Shown here piece by piece: positions 45,620 through 54,041 of a stretch of DNA of 64,000 nt (the stretch's first letter is position 1; every line of letters begins with the position of its first letter). Made by a program: the position numbers and the translations under genes. Location: positions 1,798,001-1,862,000 of the forward strand of contig NZ_CP137552.1 of the NCBI RefSeq assembly GCF_039691755.1, read 5' to 3'. Under the pieces are notes generated by a model. The model was not told the origin of the DNA. It saw nothing but the letters and a program-made list of their open reading frames with translations, and did not search any database. This DNA is from Halomonas sp. Bachu 37 (GTDB lineage: Bacteria > Pseudomonadota > Gammaproteobacteria > Pseudomonadales > Halomonadaceae).

Positions 45620-46193
45620 TTACGCTCTTTCGTTCAGCAACGCCATGAACTGGGAAAGCCAAGCGGGATGCGCCGGCCAGGCGGGGGCGGTTACCAAATT
45701 GCCATCGGTGACCGCGTCGGTCACTTCGATCCCGGCGAAACTGCCACCGGCGGCTTCCACCTCCGGCTGGCAAGCCGGGTAAGCGGAGCACTTGCGCCCT
45801 TTCAGCACACCGGCGGCGGCCAGCAATTGGGCGCCATGGCAAATCGCCGCGACGGGCTTGTCGGCCTCGAAGAAGTGCTTGACCATCGCCAGCACATCTT
45901 TATCCAGGCGCAGGTATTCCGGCGCGCGACCGCCCGGCACCACCAGGGCGTCGTAGTCGGAAGCCTTGATGGTGGCGAAATCGGCGTTCAATGCGAACCG
46001 GTGGCCGGGCTTCTCGCTGTAGGTCTGGTCGCCTTCGAAATCATGAATGGCGGTGGCGACGGTATCGCCGGACTTATTGCCGGGGCACACCGCATCCACT
46101 TGGTGCCACTGCCAGCAGGGTCTGGAACGGCACCATGGTCTCGTAGTCTTCGGTAAAATCACCGGTAATCATCAGAATGCGTTTAGCGCTCAT
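45620..46193 (-). pseudogene. DJ-1/PfpI-family protein, frameshifted near the N-terminus
   Basis: The full gene starts at 46193 ([18 protein letters not shown]) and the rest ([25 protein letters not shown] onwards) reads in another frame from about 46105. The span is 574 nt, so the frame is out by one; a 2-nt loss at about 46104-46112 would restore a 191-residue protein of normal family length. The nucleophile elbow [11 protein letters not shown] is intact, as are the SGDTVATAI and [10 protein letters not shown] regions. Such proteins are glyoxalases, chaperones or amidases. A sequencing error is possible. Confidence 0.8.
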
Positions 46194-46306
46194 CTCGCTA
46201 CTCCTTGTCGCTGTCGTTGCCGTTTTGTCGTTGTCAACGTGCGTGAGAACTTCAGACGCATTAGCAGCTTAACAAGCGCTTTTCTCGTGCGGGTAGTAAA
46301 CCCTTA

Positions 46307-46338
46307 CTACACCGCTACACCGCTACACCGCTACAACG
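46307..46338. repeat. Four tandem 8-bp units at the end of a phosphoesterase gene
   Basis: CTACACCG is repeated three times and followed by CTACAACG, with no spacer. The last copy holds the stop codon of the phosphoesterase gene on the minus strand. Copy number may vary by slippage. Confidence 0.75.
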
Positions 46339-46825
46339 GCAAATGCATGATTGCACCACACACCCCATCTTGGCCCACCCACAACTTGCCGACTGTCAGA
46401 GGGAGCTTGAAGCGCCGCTTTCCAGCGGCCCCGGGGTTGAACAGCAGCCTGCCGTCGTGTTGTTCGTTGCGCGGCTTGTGGGAATGACCATGGAGCACGA
46501 CGTCGCAGGGAGTCGCTGGGTCGAAATCCACCAGGCGATGGACCAGGTGCAGGCGCCGATCATTGACGACGACATCCTGATGTAGGGGCAATTGCTCCGC
46601 CCACGTCGCGTTGTCGATATTGCCCCGCACGCAGAGAACCGGAGCCAGCGTTGCCAGGCGCTCAAGGATCGCCAGATCCTCCTCCTTGGCCCCCACGTCG
46701 CCAAGATGCAGGATTAACTCGCATCCCTCCATCAGCGCCAGCGCCTCGTCACGCAGCAGGCCATGGGTGTCGGCGATCACCCCAACGGGAGAAGCGATAC
46801 GATAACGCGGTGTCGATGGGCTCAT
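46331..46825 (-). CDS. YfcE/MJ0936-type metallophosphoesterase
   Basis: A 164-residue single-domain phosphodiesterase. The metal motifs are all present: GVIADTHG (D and H), LILHLGDVGA, VRGNID(NATW) for the GNxD motif, VLHGHSHKP and the closing LLFNPGA. GAGGT precedes the start. Its 3' end overlaps the tandem repeat. Family members hydrolyse small phosphodiesters; the natural substrate is unknown. Confidence 0.9.
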   Translation of the reverse strand: MSPSTPRYRIASPVGVIADTHGLLRDEALALMEGCELILHLGDVGAKEEDLAILERLATLAPVLCVRGNIDNATWAEQLPLHQDVVVNDRRLHLVHRLVDFDPATPCDVVLHGHSHKPRNEQHDGRLLFNPGAAGKRRFKLPLTVGKLWVGQDGVCGAIMHLPL

Positions 46826-46904
46826 GGCTACCTCGAGGATTGGGGAAATACCGATATGGTAGCCTTATGGGAATGACGCATCGAAACGTGACCAAGGACA
46901 AGCC

Positions 46905-47318
46905 ATGTTAACCATTTCCAACACCGTGGAGCTGGCCGACTGGGAAATCGATCTCAGCCAGATCCGAGCACAAGGTGCGGGCGGTCAGAACGTCAACAAG
47001 GTCGCCTCCGCCGTTCATCTGCGCTTTGACATTCTTCACTCCAGCCTGCCGCCCTTCTACAAGGAGCGGCTGATGGCGTATGCCGACCAGCGTATCAGCA
47101 AAGAAGGTATTGTGGTCATCAAGGCGCAAAGCCATCGCACCCTGGAACTGAACAAGGAAGATGCGCTGGCGCGACTCAAGGAGCTGATCCAGAACGCCGT
47201 AAAACAGCAGAAACCCAGACGCCCCACCAAGCCGACCAAGGGATCTCAGCGGCGCCGAGTCGACAAGAAAACCCGCAAGGGGCAAACCAAGGCGCTGCGC
47301 GGCAAGGTAAAAATCTGA
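46905..47318 (+). CDS. arfB: Peptidyl-tRNA hydrolase ArfB (ribosome rescue)
   Basis: A 137-residue release-factor-like protein that frees stalled ribosomes. The catalytic GAGGQNVNK (GGQ about residues 26-28) is intact and the basic C-terminal tail (KPRRPTKPTKGSQRRRVDKKTRKG), which enters the empty mRNA channel, is present. AAGGA precedes the start. Divergent from the phosphoesterase gene. Confidence 0.95.
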   Translation: MLTISNTVELADWEIDLSQIRAQGAGGQNVNKVASAVHLRFDILHSSLPPFYKERLMAYADQRISKEGIVVIKAQSHRTLELNKEDALARLKELIQNAVKQQKPRRPTKPTKGSQRRRVDKKTRKGQTKALRGKVKI

Positions 47319-47380
47319 TCCAGCATCGACCTATCTACCGCAGTTGATGTTCTGATGTAGCTGACCACTCGGCATACGCC

Positions 47381-48424
47381 TCATGAGCCACGTTCAGAGG
47401 TCAGAATATGATGCAAGCCACCACAGTCCACCATCGGGTCGTGACAGTTGACCACGATTTCCGAGCGGGCCAGCACGTAGCTCTTGCCGGTGATGGTATT
47501 TTCCACCACTTGATGAGGCCCCTCCTGGCGCACACTGATGAGCTCGCCGATGAAGCCGGTGTTACGCAGGGAGACGGTTTCCAGCTTGTCGCCAGGCTGG
47601 ATGCGTCCTTCATGATGCATCAGCGCCAGCCGTGCTGAAGTGCCGGTGCCGGTGGTGCTGCGGCAGATGACGCCGGGATGCACGTAGGTCGCCGAGCGCG
47701 AGCGATAGAAGCCGTCGCCGACCTGTTCTTCCGGTCCCATGAAGTGCAGAAACGGCAGCGGTCCCACATCGCCCAGGGTGTAGTGGGAAAACCCGCCCTT
47801 GGCCTGAATTGCCTCGACGATGGCATAGGCGCAGAGCGACAGGCGCGACTCCTCTTCCAGGGTCAAGGAGAAGCCCAGTGCCCTGGCGTCCACCAGGGCG
47901 TAGAAGCCGCCGCTGTAGGCGATGCTGTACGTCACGTTGCCAATCGACGGGACGTGGATGGTTTCCCGGTAGCTATCGATGTAACTGGGCAAACCGCCGC
48001 AAGTAATGGCTTCGACTACACCGTTAACGACTTCGGCTTCGATCTGTACCAACCCCGCCGGCGATTCGAGGACGAAACGTTGATGTCCTTCCTGCTTGGG
48101 AATCATCCCGCTCTCCAGCAACGCCGTGGCGGTGCAGATGGTATTCGAGCCGGAATAGATCGGGTACCCCATCACTTCCATGATGATGTAACCCGCCTCC
48201 GCCAGCGGATTGGTGGCGGGTACGATCAGATCCACCGACATCTCGGGAATCCCGTAGGGCTCCGACAGCAGCAGTTTGCGCAGTCCATCGGCATCGTCCC
48301 GCAGGTACACCATTTGCTCGCGTACCGTGGTGCCAGGTAAAGGATCGATTCCCCCCACGACGATACGACTGACGTCGCCGCCGGCATGGGTATCGATCAA
48401 CTTCAGGGTCAGTTCGCCACTCAT
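47381..48424 (-). CDS. Proline racemase family protein with Ser/Thr at the catalytic positions
   Basis: A 347-residue protein of the proline racemase/hydroxyproline epimerase family. The start MSGELTLKLIDTHAGGD is preceded by GGAGG. The first catalytic Cys position reads Y90-S91-G92-S93-N94 and the second CRSTT258-GTGTSARLA, so both usual cysteines are replaced, by Ser and Thr. Cys-Cys pairs racemise and Cys-Thr pairs dehydrate trans-3-hydroxyproline; Ser-Thr is neither. Function is therefore open: an epimerase, dehydratase or a new activity. It lies 20 nt after an oxidoreductase gene. Confidence 0.85.
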   Translation of the reverse strand: MSGELTLKLIDTHAGGDVSRIVVGGIDPLPGTTVREQMVYLRDDADGLRKLLLSEPYGIPEMSVDLIVPATNPLAEAGYIIMEVMGYPIYSGSNTICTATALLESGMIPKQEGHQRFVLESPAGLVQIEAEVVNGVVEAITCGGLPSYIDSYRETIHVPSIGNVTYSIAYSGGFYALVDARALGFSLTLEEESRLSLCAYAIVEAIQAKGGFSHYTLGDVGPLPFLHFMGPEEQVGDGFYRSRSATYVHPGVICRSTTGTGTSARLALMHHEGRIQPGDKLETVSLRNTGFIGELISVRQEGPHQVVENTITGKSYVLARSEIVVNCHDPMVDCGGLHHILTSERGS

Positions 48425-48444
48425 TGCATCGCCTCCCGCTGCCA

Positions 48445-49617
48445 TTAGCTTGCCTCCAGCGCGTGGGGTGCGCCGTGCTCGGCCCACTGGGCATCGGGAA
48501 CGATCACGATCTTGCCCAGGTAATTACTGTTGCGGTTGACGAAATAACGTTCGGCGGCGTGCAGCTCGGAAAGCTTGAAGGCAGCGTGCAGCACCGGCTT
48601 CAGCTGGCCGTTGCGTATCCACTCCACGAGCTGTTCGGCTTCTTCCCGGGTGCCATGGGAAACGCCGAAAATCTGCACCTGGTAGAGGTAGATGCGCGTC
48701 CACATCATTTCGCTGACGTTACCGCCGCTGGCCCCCGCAATGCTCAGGCGCGGATAGGTGTCGCGCCGGTTCATGTCGAAGATCATGCTGTCGATGAAGT
48801 GGTGGGTCATCTCGCCCCCCACCAGGTCCATGACCGCGTCGAATGGCCGGTCGCCGGTGAGTGCGCGCACCTTGTCGGTGAAATCACCCATCTCCGAGCG
48901 ATCCAGCACGGCTTCCGCGCCCAGCTTGCGCAGTGCGTCGGCCTTGTCCTGCTGGCTCAGGGCATAGGGAATCGCGCCCATGATGCGACACAGCTGGATC
49001 AGTGCGGTCCCCACCCCGCCGCTGGCACCGGTGACCAGTACCCGCTCGCCGGCCTTGATATTGGCGGAAGTCAGCATGTGCAGCGCTGTCTGGTAGGAGC
49101 ACATGCCCATGGCGGCAAGCTCGGCATCGTCAAGCTCGGGGTTGGCCACGTGATGGAACTGATCGGCGGGCACCGCGATATATTCGGCAAAGCCGCCGTC
49201 GGCGCCATGGCCGTAGTAGTCCGGCGTCAGGTTGAGATCGCGGCGTGCATCGGCGTAAAGATTGAAATCCAGCAATCCACGCTGTGCAATACGGCCGGCA
49301 TCGACTCCCTCTCCCACGGCCACGATGCGACCGACCACATCGGCGCCTTGGATACGGGGAAAGGTGAGCGTCGGCGAGCCCCCCATCTGAAACGAGGTGA
49401 CATCGCCCTTGTCCTTGGTGGGATAAAGCCCTTCGCGCGCCTTGCGATCGGTGTTGTTCTTCGCCGTCGCGGTAACCTGTACCAGCACCTCGCCGGGGCC
49501 GGGACACGGCGTGGGAACATTCTCGTCATAGACCAGCTTGTCGATGCCGCCGTGGCCGGTCAACAGCATGGCGGCCATGGTCGGGGGAATCTGTGCCAAA
49601 CGGGAATCGGTAGCCAT
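48445..49617 (-). CDS. Zinc-binding-family (quinone oxidoreductase-like) dehydrogenase
   Basis: A 390-residue medium-chain dehydrogenase/reductase. The start MATDSRLAQIPPTM has GGAGGAG upstream. The GroES-like domain contains KNNTDRKAREG and FPRIQGADVVGRIV; the NAD(P)-binding part has VLVTGASGGVGTALIQLCR (about 195). The alcohol-dehydrogenase zinc ligands are not visible, so a quinone- or enoyl-reductase role is more likely. It is followed by the proline-racemase-family gene 20 nt downstream, suggesting a common pathway. Confidence 0.88.
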   Translation of the reverse strand: MATDSRLAQIPPTMAAMLLTGHGGIDKLVYDENVPTPCPGPGEVLVQVTATAKNNTDRKAREGLYPTKDKGDVTSFQMGGSPTLTFPRIQGADVVGRIVAVGEGVDAGRIAQRGLLDFNLYADARRDLNLTPDYYGHGADGGFAEYIAVPADQFHHVANPELDDAELAAMGMCSYQTALHMLTSANIKAGERVLVTGASGGVGTALIQLCRIMGAIPYALSQQDKADALRKLGAEAVLDRSEMGDFTDKVRALTGDRPFDAVMDLVGGEMTHHFIDSMIFDMNRRDTYPRLSIAGASGGNVSEMMWTRIYLYQVQIFGVSHGTREEAEQLVEWIRNGQLKPVLHAAFKLSELHAAERYFVNRNSNYLGKIVIVPDAQWAEHGAPHALEAS

Positions 49618-49734
49618 AGGCTCTCCTCCGGGCGGTGTGTCGCGGGTGAGTTCACTCATTTCGTGCGACGATAACAAACTTTTGTCCTGTCTCCAGCCGC
49701 CTTGGCTTTCTGTGATCGATAATTGCCGCCACGC

Positions 49735-50703
49735 TTAGAACCACCTCTGACGCCGGAAATACCAGATCAGAGCGACAGCAATTCCCAGCATCAAGCCCCA
49801 TACCGCAAAGTAGCCGTAACGGAATCCCAGCTCGGGCATATGTTCGAAATTCATACCATAAATGCCGGCGAGAAAGGTCAACGGTACAAAAATCGCAGTA
49901 ATCACCGTGAGCAATCGCATAGTGATATTTAGCTGATGCGACGAGATGGAGATATAGCCGTTGATCAAGTCGCCGCAGATATCGTAGTACATCTGGGTCA
50001 GACTATAGAGGCGCTCGAACCGCTCATAGACATCGGTGATGGCGTGCAGTGTCTCGCTATCTTCACGGGGCAAGTGCTGGTAATCGTAGGCCGTGAGTTC
50101 CTGGGTAATGCCCTTGTGATAGCTGAAGATGCGCCGCATCTTGACCAGACGGGAGCGGAACATGGTGATACGGCGCATCAGTTCATCGTTGCCCTCTTCC
50201 AGCAAGTCGTCTTCCAGGTCGCTGAGCTCGGTTTCAAACTCCAGCAGGCTGTCGAGATAGTACCCCGCCGAGATATACATCACCTTGAGCGCGACCTGCT
50301 GCGTCGACTTCTGCAGCAACGACATGCCCTGTTCGGCTAGCAGTTTGTCGATACTCATCGCATGGCCTGGATGAAGGCTGATGACATAGCGCTCACCGAT
50401 AAAGAAGCAGATCTGCTGCGGCGTATAGTTGAGCTCGGCGTCAAATGCCGAAATACCTCGGTAGATGATCAGGGTATGGGTCTCGAATTCCTCGATCTTG
50501 GGTGGATGCCGGTCCCGGTGCGCATCGTTGATCGCCAGAGGATGACAATCGAAGGATTCCAGCATCAACCGCTCGCGCTCTTGTGTCTCGCCCTGCATGT
50601 CGATCCAGATATGCGAACCAGTCGACTCCCGCCACATCTCGAGCAACTCCTCCCCTCCGCGGCGCTGAGTTCCCTGAGCGTCCACCAGTAACGTGCGGAT
50701 CAT
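49735..50703 (-). CDS. corA: CorA-family divalent cation channel
   Basis: A 322-residue cation channel subunit: a large cytoplasmic domain, a long helix, and two C-terminal membrane helices (about 260-280 and 297-315). The GMN pore signature stands as LAGIYGMNFEHMPELGF after the first helix. Very short C-terminus (FRRQRWF) with basic residues, as usual. Mg, Co or Ni are likely; ZntB-type zinc transport is not excluded. Confidence 0.9.
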   Translation of the reverse strand: MIRTLLVDAQGTQRRGGEELLEMWRESTGSHIWIDMQGETQERERLMLESFDCHPLAINDAHRDRHPPKIEEFETHTLIIYRGISAFDAELNYTPQQICFFIGERYVISLHPGHAMSIDKLLAEQGMSLLQKSTQQVALKVMYISAGYYLDSLLEFETELSDLEDDLLEEGNDELMRRITMFRSRLVKMRRIFSYHKGITQELTAYDYQHLPREDSETLHAITDVYERFERLYSLTQMYYDICGDLINGYISISSHQLNITMRLLTVITAIFVPLTFLAGIYGMNFEHMPELGFRYGYFAVWGLMLGIAVALIWYFRRQRWF

Positions 50704-50781
50704 GGTATATCGATTCCCTCTGTCAGCTTGATCAGGATAGCGGCGTTACGCTCACTACTCGCCCACCTTGGGCTTCAGCCA

Positions 50782-50886
50782 CTATCGGTCGGCGTCGATC
50801 AGGTTGAGCGAGGTAATGGGGATATTCAACACACGAGTGGCAGGACCGGTTTCATGGTCAGAGGCGGGGGGCAGCGACAAGCCATC
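50782..50886 (-). other. Possible gene remnant downstream of a glycosyltransferase gene
   Basis: The minus strand has an open stretch ending in TAG at 50782-50784. It reads as ordinary protein (VLNIPITSLNLIDADR at the end) and lacks its own start. It overlaps the 3' end of the GT2 gene by no more than a few codons and may be the tail of a lost polysaccharide gene, or chance. No homology is claimed. Confidence 0.2.
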
Positions 50887-50887
50887 G

Positions 50888-51829
50888 CTAGGCTCTTTCT
50901 GGTTTCGCCAGGCGCAAGATCAGCGCTAATTTGTAAGTGGTTGAGTATACTTTCAAATAATAGCATAACAAGGCAGCCAAGCATTTCTTCCAGAAAGGGA
51001 GGCTGCTAGCTATAAAAGGCTTCAGAATTCTGAGTGGAGGCAGATAGCCAGTTATCAGCAATAAGAGAAAGTTATTCTTGGCACTTTTGCGTTTTATATT
51101 GACCGATCCACCAAGAATTCTTTTGCGTTTTTTAAGCATGGACTTGATATCGGCGCGTGCCGGGTGGTTCACGACGACTTCGGGTGCGTATACTATCGGT
51201 ATGCCTTTCTCCTTGGCCCGCCAGCCCCATTCATTGTCGCCACCGGACATAAGAGAATCATTGAAAAGTCCAACGGTTTCAAAGTGTTTAGCCCATGTCA
51301 CCATGTTGGCGGTTGCCGACCCACCAGCCTGAGCATATCTTTTTTGATCAAACGCGTAGGCTTCCTCGTAGATTTCAACGAGTGTAAGTTTATCGGACTT
51401 GAAAAACAGCTCCACCTTGCCAGCTATCCGCTCTGCACCCTCTTCAAGCCGCCCGATAGCGGCCTCCAGCCAGGTTGCGCCAGGAATGCAATCGGAATCA
51501 GTAAAGGCGATTATCTCACCTTTGGCAATCTTTAGGGCTGCGTTTCTTGCGGCGTACGAACCGGGCTTTTCCTCTGTAATCATGTTGAAATTTTCGGGCA
51601 AGATGAAGTCATCGGGAGGGGTGTCATCGGGGGCATTGTTGACAATAATTACTTCGAAATCGTCCTGGGGGAAGGACTGATTGTGGAGCGCTGCCACACA
51701 AAGCTTCAAACGTTCCCAGTCGTAATAGGTAGGTACAATTACTGACACTCTCGGGTTGCAGATTTCCATACCCCCCCCGCCGATTTCCCTTGCCTTCTTG
51801 TACTTTACCTCTTTTTCAGATAATAGCAT
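50888..51829 (-). CDS. Glycosyltransferase family 2
   Basis: A 313-residue GT-A inverting glycosyltransferase. VSVIVPTYYDWERLKLC opens the donor domain; AFTDSDCIPGATWLEAAI carries the DSD metal motif. A hydrophobic C-terminal stretch (FIASSLPFWKKCLAALLCYYLKVYSTTYKL) could anchor it to the membrane. The ATG at 51829 has GGGGAG upstream; an ATG at 51769 is also possible. It starts 2 nt after the acyltransferase SGNH half. Confidence 0.85.
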   Translation of the reverse strand: MLLSEKEVKYKKAREIGGGGMEICNPRVSVIVPTYYDWERLKLCVAALHNQSFPQDDFEVIIVNNAPDDTPPDDFILPENFNMITEEKPGSYAARNAALKIAKGEIIAFTDSDCIPGATWLEAAIGRLEEGAERIAGKVELFFKSDKLTLVEIYEEAYAFDQKRYAQAGGSATANMVTWAKHFETVGLFNDSLMSGGDNEWGWRAKEKGIPIVYAPEVVVNHPARADIKSMLKKRKRILGGSVNIKRKSAKNNFLLLLITGYLPPLRILKPFIASSLPFWKKCLAALLCYYLKVYSTTYKLALILRLAKPERA

Positions 51830-51830
51830 T

Positions 51831-52703
51831 TTAATTGCTCCCCGCGTGATGATTAAGGGTCTGAAAAACCGGAGCTTGCCGCTCAAGTACATTTTTCAGG
51901 CTCGGGGTGATGTATTTCAGATAAGTCCGGGACAGGTGATGGGTATCCGACCACATCAACCTCCCATCAAAATATGCTGGGCACAACCCCTTGCTACATA
52001 TCAGCTTGGTAAAATCTACCGAAATAAACAAAGGATTCTGTTTCATATCCTCATCAGCAGGATTGCGCGGTAACAATACCTCTTCGACTGGTCGGGCGCA
52101 TTGGCTCGCCTCCTGCCGGTTCTTCCACACACAGTAGCTTGGGTCGCTTTCAAACCAGGGGTTGTCCCTTATTCCCACGACCGGAATACCCAAACCGTTT
52201 ATTTCCTCCCATTTTTTTACATACTGCTTGGGTACAAACTCAACGGGATCGTCGTCCACTAGCCTGTCCGTGCGCAACCGGTTGGCTCTCGTCGAGTTAG
52301 TGACAACTAAACCGGGATCCAGCTCGCTTAAGTAATCGACAATATTTTCATTCCACAGCTCACATGTATGATTGTCCTCTACTATTTCATATCCCAGAGA
52401 GCACGAATGCTTTATCACGCTTACGAGCTTGAAATTATATTCTTTTGCCAAATTCACAAGAAGAGGACTCCATTGTCCTACATGCGATCCACCTACAAGT
52501 GCGATGACTGTTTCTGATGAAGTATTGCCAAACTCGCAAACTATAATAGTTGAATCATTAATTTCAGTGGCACAACCATTATTTCTGTCCATGACCTCTC
52601 CTAGGTCATTGGCGATAGCAGTAACATAACCATACTCAAGATCTGTGGCATCATCCTGAATATAGATTTCACTACCGTCAAAAGAACTTTTTTTGAAACT
52701 CAC
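51831..52703 (-). pseudogene. SGNH domain half of a frameshifted OafA-type acyltransferase
   Basis: The frame reads GSEIYIQDD, then ALVGGSHVGQWSP (SGNH block I, GGSHV), a long loop and CPAYFDGRLMWSDTHHLSRTY with the DxxH catalytic motif. This is the C-terminal SGNH domain of acyltransferase-3 fusion proteins. No proper start exists here: the frame continues upstream as LHDVEVSFKK and joins the acyltransferase gene at a G5 tract. On its own it is not likely translated. Confidence 0.85.
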
Positions 52704-52722
52704 TTCAACATCATGGAGATTC

Positions 52723-53880
52723 TCAAAATAGTACTTGGCCCCCAGGCCCAGTGTTACCGAAGGTAATGAAAAACAGAAAACCTACCGTATAGGATAACAA
52801 TGTCTTGGTCTTTGGAATGTTTCGAAAGGGCCTCTCTAGCAACATCGTCGTAAAAATGGCAAGCAATATCCCCAACAGGATAACCATCATTCCTTTTACA
52901 AACCCTAAACTGGTAGTCTCGTAATAGTTTTGAAAGAAGATCAATATAGGCCAATGCCATAAATATATGGTAAATGACATTGCGCCCAACACGACGAGAT
53001 ACTTATTGGAAAGCAACTTATTCACTACAGTACTGCCTTCCGACCCACCTCCAGAAACTATCAAAAAAATGGCTGACATGACCGGAAAAAGTGCCACGTA
53101 CCCAGGAAAGCTCCACTCTCTAGGAATCACCACCCCGACACTGACAAGCATCAAAACACCCAAAAAAGAAAGTATCGAAGCTAGTTTTTTATTGACTTTT
53201 AAATACGGCACCAATATTGCAACTAAAGCGCCGGAAAGAAATTCCCAGACTCTTCCAAAAGGATTGAAATAAGCCGTTTCAGGTCTGCTACTCGTTGAAA
53301 TTAAGGAGTAGATAAAAGAAAAAAAAACAACCAGAGAAACGCCTATGACCAAGGGCCTCAATGATTTCATTTTGTTGGACACATAAACTAATGGACCAAG
53401 AAGAAAAGGAAGAAAAGCATAGAACTGCACTTGAATAGACAATGCCCAGAACTGCTGGAAAGGACTAGCGGGTTCTTCCCTTTTCAAATAATCCACTTCT
53501 CGCCTTATCAGTAACAAGTTTTCCAAGTGCGCCGCACTAAAAACAAACTCATTAATTACCGCTTCCCAATAGACCGGCGAGATAAAAAAATAACTGAAAA
53601 ACAGCGTCACCAAAAGGACAATATAGGCAGATGGAGCTACTCGCTTTATTATACCTCCCCAAAACTGCAGAGGTTTCAGAGTTTCTTCTCTCGAATATTG
53701 ACGTAGCAGCAGTCCTGTCATCAAAAATCCCGAAACGACGAAAAACACGTCGACACCGCCGGAAACTTTTTGAAACCAGATATGAAATACCAGTACAAGC
53801 ATGGCGCCAATGGCACGTATCCCTTGAATATCATTACGATAGTTCTTATCTTCCAAGTAGACTTCAAACGTCTTATTCAC
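52723..53880 (-). CDS. Acyltransferase-3 half of an OafA-type protein, ended by a frameshift
   Basis: A 385-residue integral membrane protein of the acyltransferase-3 family, which O-acetylates surface polysaccharide. NDIQGIRAIGAMLVLVFHIWF (with the catalytic His) and GGVDVFFVVSGFLMTGLLL are the family start; about ten helices follow. It begins with GTG after AAGGAGG. The frame ends after a five-C run (plus strand 52739-52743); deleting one base joins it to the SGNH part, giving a 682-residue fusion of typical OafA-SGNH length. It acts in the inner membrane. Confidence 0.85.
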   Translation of the reverse strand: MNKTFEVYLEDKNYRNDIQGIRAIGAMLVLVFHIWFQKVSGGVDVFFVVSGFLMTGLLLRQYSREETLKPLQFWGGIIKRVAPSAYIVLLVTLFFSYFFISPVYWEAVINEFVFSAAHLENLLLIRREVDYLKREEPASPFQQFWALSIQVQFYAFLPFLLGPLVYVSNKMKSLRPLVIGVSLVVFFSFIYSLISTSSRPETAYFNPFGRVWEFLSGALVAILVPYLKVNKKLASILSFLGVLMLVSVGVVIPREWSFPGYVALFPVMSAIFLIVSGGGSEGSTVVNKLLSNKYLVVLGAMSFTIYLWHWPILIFFQNYYETTSLGFVKGMMVILLGILLAIFTTMLLERPFRNIPKTKTLLSYTVGFLFFITFGNTGPGGQVLF

Positions 53881-54041
53881 GTTTCATCCTCCTTGAAAAA
53901 AATGATGATCACCAGGCAAATAAACAACGACGTTCTTCGTCAACTTTATGAAATCTCATCCTTTTTTCTAAATTAACTCCATTTAATTCATCTTAATTTT
54001 ACCTATCCTATTTTAGTAACGATTTATAAAAGAAGAAATTT

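Noticed and set aside
48424..49674. 416-codon open frame on the plus strand
   Set aside because: Shadow of the oxidoreductase gene; composition typical of an antisense frame, no motif.
52703..52703. Independent start for the SGNH half of the acyltransferase
   Set aside because: The codon is GTG without a ribosome site, and upstream residues in the same frame continue the family sequence to the G5 run.
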